From: an uncultured Lachnospiraceae bacterium
Lineage (GTDB): Bacteria > Bacillota > Clostridia > Lachnospirales > Lachnospiraceae
NCBI GenBank assembly: GCA_902787715.1
Contig: CADAHQ010000004.1
Location: forward strand, 59,363-123,362
Length of the DNA stretch: 64,000 nt
Direction: 5' to 3'
Shown: in pieces, positions 49,612 through 57,781 of the stretch
Layout: every line of letters starts with the position of its first letter
Position numbering within the stretch: position 1 is the stretch's first letter
Notes under the pieces: generated by a model
Told to the model about the DNA's origin: nothing
Databases searched by the model: none
Seen by the model: only the letters and a program-made list of their open reading frames with translations
Position numbers and translations under genes: made by a program

Positions 49612-50661
49612 ATGAGAATGTATCTGTGCATTTATCTTGTCTTGATCAACGTTGCGGCGGTGGTCGTGTACGGGGTCGACAAACACAGGGAGAAGGTCGA
49701 TGCGAAAAGGCTTCCCAAGGCTTTACTGTGGGCTCCGGCAGTCGCCGGTGGGACTATCGGTACGCTGCTTGCCGTGACGGTGTTCCGGTACAAATCGAAA
49801 AAACCGGTCTTTCCTATCGGAATCGCCGCGATTCTGGCAGCGCAGATTCTGTTCGTGCTCGGGTGGGAGCTTTTGTATAACCCTGCGGCCAATTCACCCC
49901 TGATCCGCAAGGACGGGAAAACCCTTGAGGAGCGGTTTGCAACGCCGGAAGGGTACGTTCGGACGCCGGCGGAGGCCGACAGCATGACCGCGTTTCTTCG
50001 CGGGTATGCGCTGGAGCCCCACGGGAGCAAGGTGAAGTACCACACCGGGAAGACGAAGCATGCCAAGACGGCGGTGGCTGTATTTGCCATGCATCTGGGG
50101 GAGAAGAACCTTCAGCAGTGCGCCGATTCGGTGATGCGGATGTACGCTGAGTACATGCGGTCCTGCGGGCGCGAGGACGAGATTGCGTACCATTTTGTGA
50201 GCGGCTTTCTGTGCGACTGGCCCACGTTTCGAAGCGGCAAGAGGGTGACCGTCGACGGGGACGAAGTGAAATGGAGAGACGGTGCGTCGGCCTCCGATTC
50301 CGACGAGACATTTGAGGAGTATCTCGAGCTTGTGTTCAACTATGCGAGCACACTTTCGCTTTGGAAGGAATCCGAGGAGGTTGCGCTGTCGGACGTTACG
50401 GTAGGCGACATTTTCCTAAAGGCGGGCTCCCCGGGCCATGTGGTCATGGTTGTGGATGTCTGCGAGAAGGACGGGAAGAAGGCCTTTTTGTTAGCGCAGG
50501 GCTTCATGCCGGCACAGCAGTTCCACGTGCTGTGCAACAACGCGCATCTCTCGGACCCGTGGTACTACGTCGACGAGATCAAATACCCGTTCAAGACGCC
50601 GGAGTACACCTTCAGCGAGGGAAGCTTCCGAAGGCCGGTCTATCTGAAGAAAAAGCAGTAA
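49612..50661 (+). CDS. DUF1294 membrane domain fused to DUF4846
   Basis: 349 aa. I use ATG 49612, after TGGGGGAAA; ATGs at 49600 and 49618 are alternatives. Residues 1-85 are a DUF1294 membrane domain (YGVDKHREKVDAKRLPK, FRYKSKKPVF). Residues about 95-349 match DUF4846: YVRTPAEADSMTAFLRGYAL, LQQCADSVMRMYAEY, HFVSGFLCDWPTF, then GSPGHVVMVVDV and FMPAQQFHVL. The His in SPGHVV and an upstream acidic region could be catalytic, but no activity is established. I know these two domains as separate proteins, so the fusion is notable. A GGAACCGCC/GGCGGTTTCC hairpin sits just upstream (49576-49599). Confidence 0.85.
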   Translation: MRMYLCIYLVLINVAAVVVYGVDKHREKVDAKRLPKALLWAPAVAGGTIGTLLAVTVFRYKSKKPVFPIGIAAILAAQILFVLGWELLYNPAANSPLIRKDGKTLEERFATPEGYVRTPAEADSMTAFLRGYALEPHGSKVKYHTGKTKHAKTAVAVFAMHLGEKNLQQCADSVMRMYAEYMRSCGREDEIAYHFVSGFLCDWPTFRSGKRVTVDGDEVKWRDGASASDSDETFEEYLELVFNYASTLSLWKESEEVALSDVTVGDIFLKAGSPGHVVMVVDVCEKDGKKAFLLAQGFMPAQQFHVLCNNAHLSDPWYYVDEIKYPFKTPEYTFSEGSFRRPVYLKKKQ

Positions 50662-50727
50662 CGCATGTGACAGGCATGAATTACAATAAGTGGCTGAATA
50701 TTTTTCAGCATGGAAAGGGGAAAAGGC

Positions 50728-51576
50728 ATGAAAAAGATGTCTTTGGCAGCGATAATCGTGCTTATGCTGCTTCTTGCCGCGGGGTGCGGCGGGAAGAACG
50801 GCACGGAGCAGAGCAATACACCGACGGAAAAAGCGGAGGGGCAGACGCCGACAGCGGAGGCGACTCCCACAACCGCGGAAGCAACGCCCACAGCGGCGGA
50901 TACAACACCTACGGCGGGGCCGACGGAACCGACACCCACCGTAACCGAGAAGGAGGAAGAGAACATGCATGCAACACTGTTGTATCAGGGGCACGGAAGT
51001 GCGCGGATCGTGACGGGAGACGGCAAGGTCATCTACATCGATCCCTTCAAAGGATCGGGGTATGATCTGCCGGCGGACCTTATTTTGATGACCCACGCGC
51101 ATTACGATCACACGCAGGAAAACCTGATTGCGAAGAAGAATCCGGACTGCCGGAAGATTACCTGGGTGGAGGCCCTTGAGGGCGGCGTCCATCAGACCTT
51201 TGACCTTGGGTATGTCAAGGTGGAAACCGTGGAGGCCGGCTACAACAGAAACCACAATGTCAAGGAGTGTGTCGGGTTTATCCTCACGTTCCCGGATGGG
51301 GTGAGCGTGTATTTTACGGGGGACACCTCGACCACGCCGACGATGGAAAAGCTTGCCGACCGAAAGCTTGACTACGCTTTCCTGTGCTGCGACGGCATCT
51401 ACAACATGGGTGTTGCGGAGGCTTCGGAATGCGCGAAGGCAATCAAGGCGAAGCACTCGATTCCTTACCACATGGCGCCGAACAGTGACGTCGGTTTCGA
51501 GCGGAGTATCGCGGAAAAATTCGACGGCCCCGGAAGAATCATCCTTCCGGCGATGGAGGAGCTGGTGCTCGAGTAA
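50728..51576 (+). CDS. Lipoprotein metallo-beta-lactamase-fold hydrolase
   Basis: 282 aa, ATG 50728 after GAAAGGGG. Signal peptide with lipobox LAAGC (Cys20), Thr-Pro linker to about residue 75, then an UlaG-like MBL fold: GHGSARIVTGDGKVIYIDP, metal motif THAHYDHT (residues about 123-130), His/Asn in NRNHNV, FTGDTSTTP, and YHMAPN in place of a final His motif. Most relatives (UPF0173/RomA-like) are cytoplasmic; here it is anchored outside the membrane. Substrate unknown. Next gene follows by 36 nt. Confidence 0.87.
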   Translation: MKKMSLAAIIVLMLLLAAGCGGKNGTEQSNTPTEKAEGQTPTAEATPTTAEATPTAADTTPTAGPTEPTPTVTEKEEENMHATLLYQGHGSARIVTGDGKVIYIDPFKGSGYDLPADLILMTHAHYDHTQENLIAKKNPDCRKITWVEALEGGVHQTFDLGYVKVETVEAGYNRNHNVKECVGFILTFPDGVSVYFTGDTSTTPTMEKLADRKLDYAFLCCDGIYNMGVAEASECAKAIKAKHSIPYHMAPNSDVGFERSIAEKFDGPGRIILPAMEELVLE

Positions 51577-51612
51577 AGGCACGAAACATTGCAATTTCGG
51601 AGGAGGGAGAGT

Positions 51613-52683
51613 ATGGCTCTTGAGAAGAGTGTGTTGACGGACGACCGGCTTCGCGGGATTTTGCGTAGGTACGGGCTTACGATGCGATTAAGCCGTAAGC
51701 TTCCTCTTGGGTCTGCCAATTGTTACGAGGTCCGCTGCGAGGAGGGAAATTACTTCCTCAAAGAGTACCAGAGCGAAATCTCCCGCGGGGAAGTGGAGCG
51801 GGAGGCGGCAGTGACGGCGCATCTGGCGGGTAAGAATCTGCCGGTCGCGAAGTTTCTGAAGACAACCGCAGGCGAGGTGTGCACTGAGGTTGAGGGACAC
51901 GTCATCAGCGTGCAGGAATACGTCGAAGGGCAGACGTACTTAAATGACCTGCCGAAGGAGCTGTTTGCGGAGAGCGCCGCGCTTCTCGGAAAGCTTCACG
52001 CTGCACTTCGGGACTTCCCGATGGAAAAGGGCATGGACGAGGCTTGGATTGAAAGCTTTTCTCCGGCAAATGCAGTGGCAAAATTCGATGCGCTGCTGCA
52101 GGTCGTTTCGGATGCAGACGATTCAGAAGACCCGAATCTTTCGAAGATCCGTGAGGATCTTTTGTATAAAAAGGACCTTGTCCGCAAGCTTTCGCAGTGG
52201 AAGCCCTGGTTTGCGGGAATTACCTACACGCCGAGCCACGGCGACTACACCGCGTGCCAGCTTGTGTGGGAAGGAAACCACATTAAGGCGGTCATCGATT
52301 TCTCCGCCGCCAAGTCTCTTCCGGCGGTTTGGGAGATTATGCGCTCGTACATCCAGTCCGGCGGCGCCTGCAAAGGCGGGGCACCCTTTGATACTGCGGA
52401 CTTCGTCTCCTATGTGAGGGAGTATATGAAGTTTGCACCGTTAACAAAGCGGGACCTCGCGGCGATGCCGTATATTTATCTTTTTCAGCTGTCGCGAAGT
52501 TCCTACGGCTACAAGGAATATCTGGTCATCCGGACGGAAAACCGTGACGCGCTTCTTTCCTTTGCCCACTGGCGCACGGAAATCTGCCGCGAGATTGAGC
52601 GGAAGGCGGAGGAAATCAGCCGCGTGTGTCAAGAACGCTTGGGAAGCATTTGCGGCATAGAATCCGCCGAAGAAGTGTTGTAA
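51613..52683 (+). CDS. Aminoglycoside-phosphotransferase-family kinase-like protein
   Basis: 356 aa with the APH fold: ATP-site NCYEVRCEEGNYFLKEY (Lys near residue 50), hinge ISVQEYVEGQT, catalytic loop TPSHGDYTACQLVW (Asp in HGDY) and VIDFSAAK (metal Asp), giving a complete kinase core. The family also includes choline, homoserine and spore-coat CotS-like kinases, so antibiotic resistance should not be assumed. Start ATG 51613 after GGAGGGAG. Same strand and short gaps with the metallo-hydrolase and the next gene. Confidence 0.87.
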   Translation: MALEKSVLTDDRLRGILRRYGLTMRLSRKLPLGSANCYEVRCEEGNYFLKEYQSEISRGEVEREAAVTAHLAGKNLPVAKFLKTTAGEVCTEVEGHVISVQEYVEGQTYLNDLPKELFAESAALLGKLHAALRDFPMEKGMDEAWIESFSPANAVAKFDALLQVVSDADDSEDPNLSKIREDLLYKKDLVRKLSQWKPWFAGITYTPSHGDYTACQLVWEGNHIKAVIDFSAAKSLPAVWEIMRSYIQSGGACKGGAPFDTADFVSYVREYMKFAPLTKRDLAAMPYIYLFQLSRSSYGYKEYLVIRTENRDALLSFAHWRTEICREIERKAEEISRVCQERLGSICGIESAEEVL

Positions 52684-52710
52684 AGTGTAGCCTGTAAGGA
52701 GGCGATGGAT

Positions 52711-53457
52711 ATGGGATACCGAAATGCGAAAGACATTTTTCCGGAAAATCTCCTGAAGCAGATTCAGAAGTATGTTTCGGGGGAGACCATCTACGTACCT
52801 GCAGGCGTGGAGAAAAAAGACTGGGGCGAGACCTCGGGGTACCAGAGTTACATCCGCGAGCGAAATGCCGGAATTAAAGAGGCATTCCAAGGGGGCAAAT
52901 CGATTGACGAGCTGGCGGAGCAGTATGCGCTTTCTTACGATACCATCAAACGAATTGTTTACAGTAAGAAGGAGGCAGCTATGTTAAAGTACAGCGCTAC
53001 GCTCACGTCCGCATTGGAATACAGCAAGGCCGAGAAGACGGACGCATGGGTTCATTTGTATCTGAACGAGGAGGGACGGAACATTCCGTTCTCCGACGGG
53101 TTGAAACTGTTTGACCGTTATTTCATCAGTCCGGCACAGTTTCCGCTCTCGTTCTTTCAACGGTGCGCCGGACCCGAGGAGACCATGAAATACCGGATTG
53201 ATGAGGGCTGGTGGAGCCATAAGATTGAGGCACTCACGAAGGTGATTGAGGCCGGCACCGAGATGCCGCCGATCATCGTCCATTATGTGGACGGGGAGTT
53301 CGAGCTCAACGACGGAAACCACCGCCACAAAGTTTATGAGAATCTGGGCGTCGACAAGGTTTGGGCGATTGTGTGGATCACCGAGGAGACCGAGTATAAC
53401 GACTTCATGAGCAAGTACGGTGAGTACGTGAAGGACTGCACGGTGGTTCGCCGTTAG
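52711..53457 (+). CDS. CD3324-type helix-turn-helix fused to a ParB-like domain
   Basis: 248 aa. Start ATG 52711, eight nt after AAGGAGG (the in-frame ATG 52705 is too close). Residues 1-88 match the short CD3324 family (YRNAKDIFPENLLKQIQKYV, then ERNAGIKEAFQGGKSIDELA and SYDTIKRIVYSKK, a helix-turn-helix). Residues 89-248 look like a ParB/Srx-type fold: PIIVHYVDGEFELNDGNHRH with the GNHRH nucleotide-site motif, and VWAIVWITEE. CD3324 proteins are normally about 90 aa and free-standing, so this is a fusion. An in-frame ATG at 52981 inside it, with AAGGAGG before it (52969-52975), could produce the ParB-like part alone. Confidence 0.78.
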   Translation: MGYRNAKDIFPENLLKQIQKYVSGETIYVPAGVEKKDWGETSGYQSYIRERNAGIKEAFQGGKSIDELAEQYALSYDTIKRIVYSKKEAAMLKYSATLTSALEYSKAEKTDAWVHLYLNEEGRNIPFSDGLKLFDRYFISPAQFPLSFFQRCAGPEETMKYRIDEGWWSHKIEALTKVIEAGTEMPPIIVHYVDGEFELNDGNHRHKVYENLGVDKVWAIVWITEETEYNDFMSKYGEYVKDCTVVRR

Positions 53458-53512
53458 GTGGCCACCGGTCAGAATACAAACCGACATGAATTAAAAAACA
53501 AGAACACGGAAA

Positions 53513-53542
53513 TGCGCTCGTCCCCGGGACGGGCGCACTTTC
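53513..53542 (+). terminator. Hairpin after the CD3324-ParB gene
   Basis: Stem TGCGCTCGTCC (53513-53523) / GGACGGGCGCA (53527-53537) with a 3-nt loop; only CTTT follows, so a weak terminator. Confidence 0.55.
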
Positions 53543-53561
53543 GGGCACGGAGGAAAATGCG

Positions 53562-54077
53562 ATGAGACTTTTTATGATAAGCGGGTGCTGCGGCTCCGGC
53601 AAATCAACGATGAAGGATGCCCTTTCGGAGATTATGGATTCTGAGAGATACGCTTGCGTCGACTGCGATGAAACAGGGTTTAACTGGTGGGATTACGCCG
53701 GGACGGACCACGAGTCGAAGTACCATGACGACTGCATTGCGGAGGCGGTAAGAAGAGCCGCGGGGCGGGATTTGATTTTTGTTTCCTGCACAAATCCCCT
53801 GGATTTTATTGAGAAGCATGTGCTCCCTGAAGAGGTGGATTCCACGATGTATATCATTTTAAATCCCAATGACGAGGCGATTTGGGAGAGGCTTCGCAGT
53901 AGACCCGCGGAACGCGGCTTTACGTCGGATGAGAAGATTCTGCCGCACATCGGATACAACCAGTGGTTCCGGAGAAACCGCGGCAAATTCCCCCTGGTCA
54001 TCGACAACACGAACCAGTCCGTCGAGGAAACTGCGAATATCATTGCCTCATTTATAAAGAGATTCCCCGAAAAATAA
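53562..54077 (+). CDS. P-loop kinase-like protein
   Basis: 171 aa. Walker A GCCGSGKST at residues 8-16, followed by VDCDETGFNWWDY, a Walker B-like LIFVSCTNP and a LID-like RLRSRPAERGF. This is the layout of small nucleoside/shikimate/gluconate-kinase-like proteins (AAA_18/AAA_33 type). Substrate not identifiable. Ribosome site GGAGG precedes ATG 53562. No clear operon partner; the next gene has its own promoter. Confidence 0.82.
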   Translation: MRLFMISGCCGSGKSTMKDALSEIMDSERYACVDCDETGFNWWDYAGTDHESKYHDDCIAEAVRRAAGRDLIFVSCTNPLDFIEKHVLPEEVDSTMYIILNPNDEAIWERLRSRPAERGFTSDEKILPHIGYNQWFRRNRGKFPLVIDNTNQSVEETANIIASFIKRFPEK

Positions 54078-54078
54078 A

Positions 54079-54108
54079 TTGACATACATGCCGTTTTACG
54101 TGTAAAAT
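54079..54108 (+). promoter_or_regulatory. Promoter of the tyrosine phosphatase gene
   Basis: TTGACA (54079-54084), 18-nt spacer, TAAAAT (54103-54108); ATG 54155 is 46 nt downstream. Confidence 0.78.
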
Positions 54109-54154
54109 TGTACAAATGCGGCGTGCTCAATTTGCATGCACGGGGGAGGGTAAT

Positions 54155-54862
54155 ATGATTGCGAATCTGCGGGATCTCGGCGGTATCAAAACCGCTTCGG
54201 GGAAGACCATAAAATACGGATGTTTCGTCCGCTCGGCGAACCTTTCACAGGCGGAGGATAAGGACCTTGCCGGAATCTCGGAGATCATCGATCTCCGGAC
54301 CACCCGGGAGCGAAACGAGATCCCCGATTTAGTTCACGGCAGAAGCAGTCTCGCCATTCCGATCTTCGATGAGGTCAAACGAGGCGTAAGCCACGAGCGC
54401 GAAACCGAGGCGAAGCCCGAGCGCAAGGGACCGCCGGATATGGGGACGCTTTATAAGTGGATGATTCAGGACCACGCGGAGTCCTTCGGGAAAGCGCTGT
54501 CCGCAATCATGAATCACGATTATTCTACGGGCGCCGTTCTTTGGCACTGCACGGAGGGAAAAGACCGCTGCGGCCTGACGACAGCCCTTCTTCTGGAGAT
54601 TCTGGGGGTAGACCGGTCGGTCATCATGGAGGATTATCTCAAGACAAACATCGTGAATATTCCGAAGGCAGAGAATCTTCGGGAGAAGATCCGGGCGGAG
54701 CGCGGGGATGAATTTGCCGAGAGCATCTACCGGGCGTTTATTGCCGACCCGGCGTATCTGGAAGGCGCGTGGAGTTCAATCGATTCCAATCCGCATTTTT
54801 TTGAGCAGTTGGGGATTTCCGAGGAGGAAATTGCGCGGTTCCGCGCACAGGTTTTGGAGTAG
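54155..54862 (+). CDS. Tyrosine-protein phosphatase (Y_phosphatase3 type)
   Basis: 235 aa, ATG 54155 after GGGGAGGG. Family start NLRDLGGIKTASGKTIKYG and FVRSANLS, then the signature loop HCTEGKDRCG: nucleophile Cys132 and Arg138 (C-x5-R). ISEIIDLRTTRER contains the family's Asp/Arg stretch. Members dephosphorylate phosphotyrosine or phosphoinositides; some are virulence factors, but nothing here shows secretion. Followed after 42 nt by a membrane-anchored hypothetical gene. Confidence 0.93.
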   Translation: MIANLRDLGGIKTASGKTIKYGCFVRSANLSQAEDKDLAGISEIIDLRTTRERNEIPDLVHGRSSLAIPIFDEVKRGVSHERETEAKPERKGPPDMGTLYKWMIQDHAESFGKALSAIMNHDYSTGAVLWHCTEGKDRCGLTTALLLEILGVDRSVIMEDYLKTNIVNIPKAENLREKIRAERGDEFAESIYRAFIADPAYLEGAWSSIDSNPHFFEQLGISEEEIARFRAQVLE

Positions 54863-54904
54863 TCGGGGTAACAGGGTATTTTTGAATGGGAGGTAACAAG
54901 GGGT

Positions 54905-55618
54905 ATGGAAGAAGAGTATCACATTTCTGAGGAAGAACGAATCCGCAGGGAGCTGGAAGCCGAAGAGAAGCAGAAAAAGCATGAGAAAGCACGCAAATGG
55001 ATTCGCATTGCAGCTGTTGTCATTCTGCTTGCGGTGGTTGCCTTTTTTGTTTATGACAGTCATCAGCCCCAGGCCCAGCGGAAGCCGGTTATCTATCTCT
55101 ATCCGGAGACCGCTACCGAGGTTACGGTGCAGCTTGATTATGACGGAGAATTGACCACAACTTACCCGGCATATAGCGGGGCGTGGAAGGTGACGGCGGA
55201 GCCCGACGGAACCCTCACGGATGCCGACGGAAAGGTATACAATTACCTTTTCTGGGAGGGCGTTTCGCGCAGGCGATTCGACCTGTCCGAAGGCTTTTGC
55301 GTGAAGGGAAGCGATACCGCGGCTTTCCTGGAGGATGCGCTTGCGAAGCTCGGGCTGACACGCCGGGAAGCCAACGAGTTCATCGTGTACTGGCTGCCGC
55401 TTATGGAGAACAATGCGTACAACGTGATTAGCTTCCAGGCGGAGGCGTACACGGACGGTGCCAAGCTGATGGTTGACCCGGAGCCCGACACGGTGATTCG
55501 CGTCTTCATGGCGTGGTACGGTTGCAAGCGGTTTAAAGAGATTCCCGCGCAGGAGCTCACCGCGCCGGAACGCAAGGGCTTCACGGTGGTTGAGTGGGGC
55601 GGAAGCGAGGTTCGGTAA
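54905..55618 (+). CDS. Membrane-anchored conserved hypothetical protein
   Basis: 237 aa. Charged N-terminus with a short coiled segment (EEERIRRELEAEEKQKKHEK, 9-28), one helix (33-50), then an extracellular part. The opening KPVIYLYPETATEVTVQLDY and YNYLFWEGVSRRRFD, with later FMAWYGCKRFKEI, recalls a widespread uncharacterised Firmicutes family beginning 'KPVIYLYP'. No catalytic motif is evident. The next gene begins 4 nt after its stop, so the two are coupled. Confidence 0.75.
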   Translation: MEEEYHISEEERIRRELEAEEKQKKHEKARKWIRIAAVVILLAVVAFFVYDSHQPQAQRKPVIYLYPETATEVTVQLDYDGELTTTYPAYSGAWKVTAEPDGTLTDADGKVYNYLFWEGVSRRRFDLSEGFCVKGSDTAAFLEDALAKLGLTRREANEFIVYWLPLMENNAYNVISFQAEAYTDGAKLMVDPEPDTVIRVFMAWYGCKRFKEIPAQELTAPERKGFTVVEWGGSEVR

Positions 55619-55622
55619 AAGC

Positions 55623-56219
55623 ATGATTAAGAACGTTGTCCTCGACATGGGGAATGTGCTTTTGGATTACAATCCCGAGATCAGCCTGAATCTCTATTGC
55701 TCTTCGGAGGAAGAGAAGGATGTGATTCGCAGGGAGCTGTTCGAAGGCCCCGAGTGGGCCCTCGGCGACCGGGGGGATATCCGGGATGCGGACCGCTTTG
55801 AACTTGTGAAGGTGCGGGTTCCCGCGGCGTATCACGAGGCGCTTCGCAACTGTACGGACCATTGGGATATCTGCATGAATCCGCTCCCGGGAGCGAGAGA
55901 ATTTTGCGAGCTTGTGAAGGAGCGCGGGTACGGAATCTATGTGCTCTCAAACGCCAGCGATGCGTTTTACCGGTATTTTCCGAAGTTCCTGCCGCTTGTT
56001 TTTTTCAACGGTGTGTTTGTGTCTTCGGATTACCGGATGTTAAAGCCGGATGCGGAGATTTATGAAGCGTTTCTTGCGCGCTACGGACTTTTGGCAGAAG
56101 AGTGTTTGTTTATTGACGACAGAGCGGAAAATGTTGCCGGCGCGGAAGAAGTCGGTATGCAGACCTTCCGTTTCTGCGGCGACTACAGAGAAGTTATGGG
56201 GAGACTGGAAAATGAATAA
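55623..56219 (+). CDS. HAD-superfamily hydrolase, subfamily IA
   Basis: 198 aa. Start at ATG 55623, 4 nt after the previous stop. Motif I VVLDMGNVLLDY (the second Asp is replaced by Asn, as in YihX/epoxide-hydrolase-like HAD IA proteins), motif II YVLSNAS, motif III Lys in MLKPDAEIYE, motif IV CLFIDDRAENV. Cap of type C1. Phosphatase of small sugar or nucleotide phosphates in relatives; substrate unknown. The stop overlaps the next start (ATGAATAA). Confidence 0.9.
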   Translation: MIKNVVLDMGNVLLDYNPEISLNLYCSSEEEKDVIRRELFEGPEWALGDRGDIRDADRFELVKVRVPAAYHEALRNCTDHWDICMNPLPGAREFCELVKERGYGIYVLSNASDAFYRYFPKFLPLVFFNGVFVSSDYRMLKPDAEIYEAFLARYGLLAEECLFIDDRAENVAGAEEVGMQTFRFCGDYREVMGRLENE

Positions 56220-56736
56220 CAAAGATGCCAGCAGACGGGTTTTATGGATGTTTATTGCTTTTGCAGTGACCTTTTTGAGAACAATCGCATGGAAGATTCT
56301 GCTGTTTCTCGCCACCCCTTATGAAGTCGACGGCGAGAGGGAAGTCAGGTCCGAGTGGGCCTATAAGTTGGTTGTGAATCACGGAAAGGTACTGGATTGT
56401 ATCACGTTGATTTGTGCCCTGCTGTTGACGCTTTGCTTGATTCTTTTCGGCAAATACTCCCAGGGAGTTTTCAAAACCGGCTTACTGTATGCAGTGTATG
56501 TGCTGGTTCTGGGTTGTAATATTCTGACTTCCGGGAATCGCAATCTTGCAACAGGGGTAAAGAATCTTCTGGATACTGCCGGCATTTTGGCTTTGCTTGT
56601 GTATCTGGCGAGCTTTCTTTTGTATACGCATTCGATGAAGAAGCATGTCGCAGCGGTGCGGGAGAAGCAGAAGGTTCTCTGGAAATGCGCTTTTGAGCAA
56701 CTATCGTGTACAGACGACCAGCCTGCTTGTATATGA
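56212..56736 (+). CDS. Four-helix membrane protein, unknown
   Basis: 174 aa, ATG 56212 overlapping the HAD gene's stop. Predicted helices at about 10-34, 56-77, 86-106 and 118-140. No motif recognised. Position between HAD and a membrane-anchored Nudix enzyme, with overlaps, indicates cotranscription. AT-richer and less GC3-biased than neighbours. Confidence 0.68.
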   Translation: MNNKDASRRVLWMFIAFAVTFLRTIAWKILLFLATPYEVDGEREVRSEWAYKLVVNHGKVLDCITLICALLLTLCLILFGKYSQGVFKTGLLYAVYVLVLGCNILTSGNRNLATGVKNLLDTAGILALLVYLASFLLYTHSMKKHVAAVREKQKVLWKCAFEQLSCTDDQPACI

Positions 56737-56767
56737 GGAGACCGTGAACACCGGAGGAAGAAAAGTA

Positions 56768-57433
56768 TTGACTACCGTCACCCGGGTCGCCGGTATTGCC
56801 GAAACCGTTGCGTTCTTGTGTCTGATGCTTTGGATTCTCATCTGTCTGTGGCTTCTTTACAGAGCTTGGAAGAAGCGTACATCAGAACCGAAGGCAGAGA
56901 AGAAGACCGAGCCCGCGGTGCTTTCTCTGGAGCTCACCGACACGGAGTGGCCGGCAGCGGAGATCACCCATGACCGGAACATCGCGAGAGGTATTGTTTA
57001 CGACGGGGAAGGATATTTCTATTTCGTTCATGTCGACCGGGATGACGCCTTCGGAAAAGCGACGGTCATCGAGACGCCGGGCGGCGGTGTTGAAGAAGGG
57101 GAAGATCTGGCCACGGCGATTCACCGTGAGCTTTCGGAGGAGCTCGGCGCAGATGTCGATGTGATCGGAAAGATTGCGCAAATCAGCGACTACTACAATG
57201 TCATCGGCCGTCACAACCTGAGCAATTACTTCCTCTGCAAGGTTCGTTCCTTCGGCGAAAAGCACCTGACGAAGGATGAAATCGAGGACTTCCACCTGCA
57301 GACATTGCGTCTTACTTACGAACAGGCGCTTGCGGAGTACGAAAAGAACCGCGAGTATCCTTTCGGAAGACTGGTTGCAAACCGCGAAGTTCCGGTGCTT
57401 CAGTGGGCAAAACAGTGGATTGAAAAAGATTGA
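56768..57433 (+). CDS. Membrane-anchored Nudix hydrolase
   Basis: 221 aa from a TTG start at 56768 preceded by GGAGGAAG; no ATG is suitable, and the frame extends upstream into the previous gene. One helix at about 9-31, then a Nudix domain (75-221): PGGGVEEGEDLATAIHRELS followed by EELG satisfies G-x5-E-x7-RE-x2-EE-x-G. Later HLQTLRLTYEQALAEYEKN forms a helix near the C-terminus. A membrane-tethered Nudix protein is uncommon. Substrate unknown. Confidence 0.82.
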   Translation: MTTVTRVAGIAETVAFLCLMLWILICLWLLYRAWKKRTSEPKAEKKTEPAVLSLELTDTEWPAAEITHDRNIARGIVYDGEGYFYFVHVDRDDAFGKATVIETPGGGVEEGEDLATAIHRELSEELGADVDVIGKIAQISDYYNVIGRHNLSNYFLCKVRSFGEKHLTKDEIEDFHLQTLRLTYEQALAEYEKNREYPFGRLVANREVPVLQWAKQWIEKD

Positions 57434-57442
57434 AAAAAGTTG

Positions 57443-57471
57443 TTGACAAATCCGGGATGTCGGAGTATCCT
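57443..57471 (+). promoter_or_regulatory. Promoter of a 36-aa gene
   Basis: TTGACA (57443-57448), 17-nt spacer, TATCCT (57466-57471); ATG 57503 is 31 nt after the -10 box. Confidence 0.7.
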
Positions 57472-57502
57472 AAGCGCAATATTTCGGAAAGGAATCACGA
57501 TT

Positions 57503-57613
57503 ATGATTCAGTTTGTGACCCGAATTGAATACGTCTCTACTAAGACCATGACCAATAAGTACGACCATGGTTTTGTTGTCGTTACCTTCAATTCGGACCA
57601 CAGAGCAGAATAG
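57503..57613 (+). CDS. 36-aa small protein with its own promoter and terminator
   Basis: Encodes MIQFVTRIEYVSTKTMTN and 18 more residues ending SDHRAE. GGAAAGG lies 10 nt before the ATG. A promoter ends 31 nt upstream and a strong terminator begins 30 nt downstream, so the unit is complete. The peptide is soluble-looking with alternating hydrophobic residues (beta-prone), without Cys or export signal and without a run of one amino acid, so an attenuator leader peptide is unlikely but not excluded: the methyltransferase gene follows the terminator. Confidence 0.62.
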   Translation: MIQFVTRIEYVSTKTMTNKYDHGFVVVTFNSDHRAE

Positions 57614-57642
57614 ATTACCGGAATATCATACTATGAAAATGA

Positions 57643-57678
57643 TGACCGCCTATCCTGTTTTGGGTAGGCGGTTTTTTA
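57643..57678 (+). terminator. Intrinsic terminator of the 36-aa gene
   Basis: Stem ACCGCCTATCC (57645-57655) / GGGTAGGCGGT (57662-57672), one wobble, then TTTTT. Confidence 0.9.
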
Positions 57679-57781
57679 GTTTATATACGGGAAAGTGAAA
57701 GGGCGAAGCCCTCGAAGCTGCACCGTACTGCTGAAAGCATCGCCGAACCCAGGCAGAGAGCGGCCGGAAAAGGAGAAAAAC

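Noticed and set aside
51613-52683. Aminoglycoside resistance gene
   Set aside because: The kinase fold is shared with many metabolic kinases and nothing specific to aminoglycoside binding is visible.
57503-57613. Amino-acid attenuator leader peptide
   Set aside because: No run of a single amino acid and the terminator lacks an evident alternative antiterminator pairing; kept as a small protein gene.
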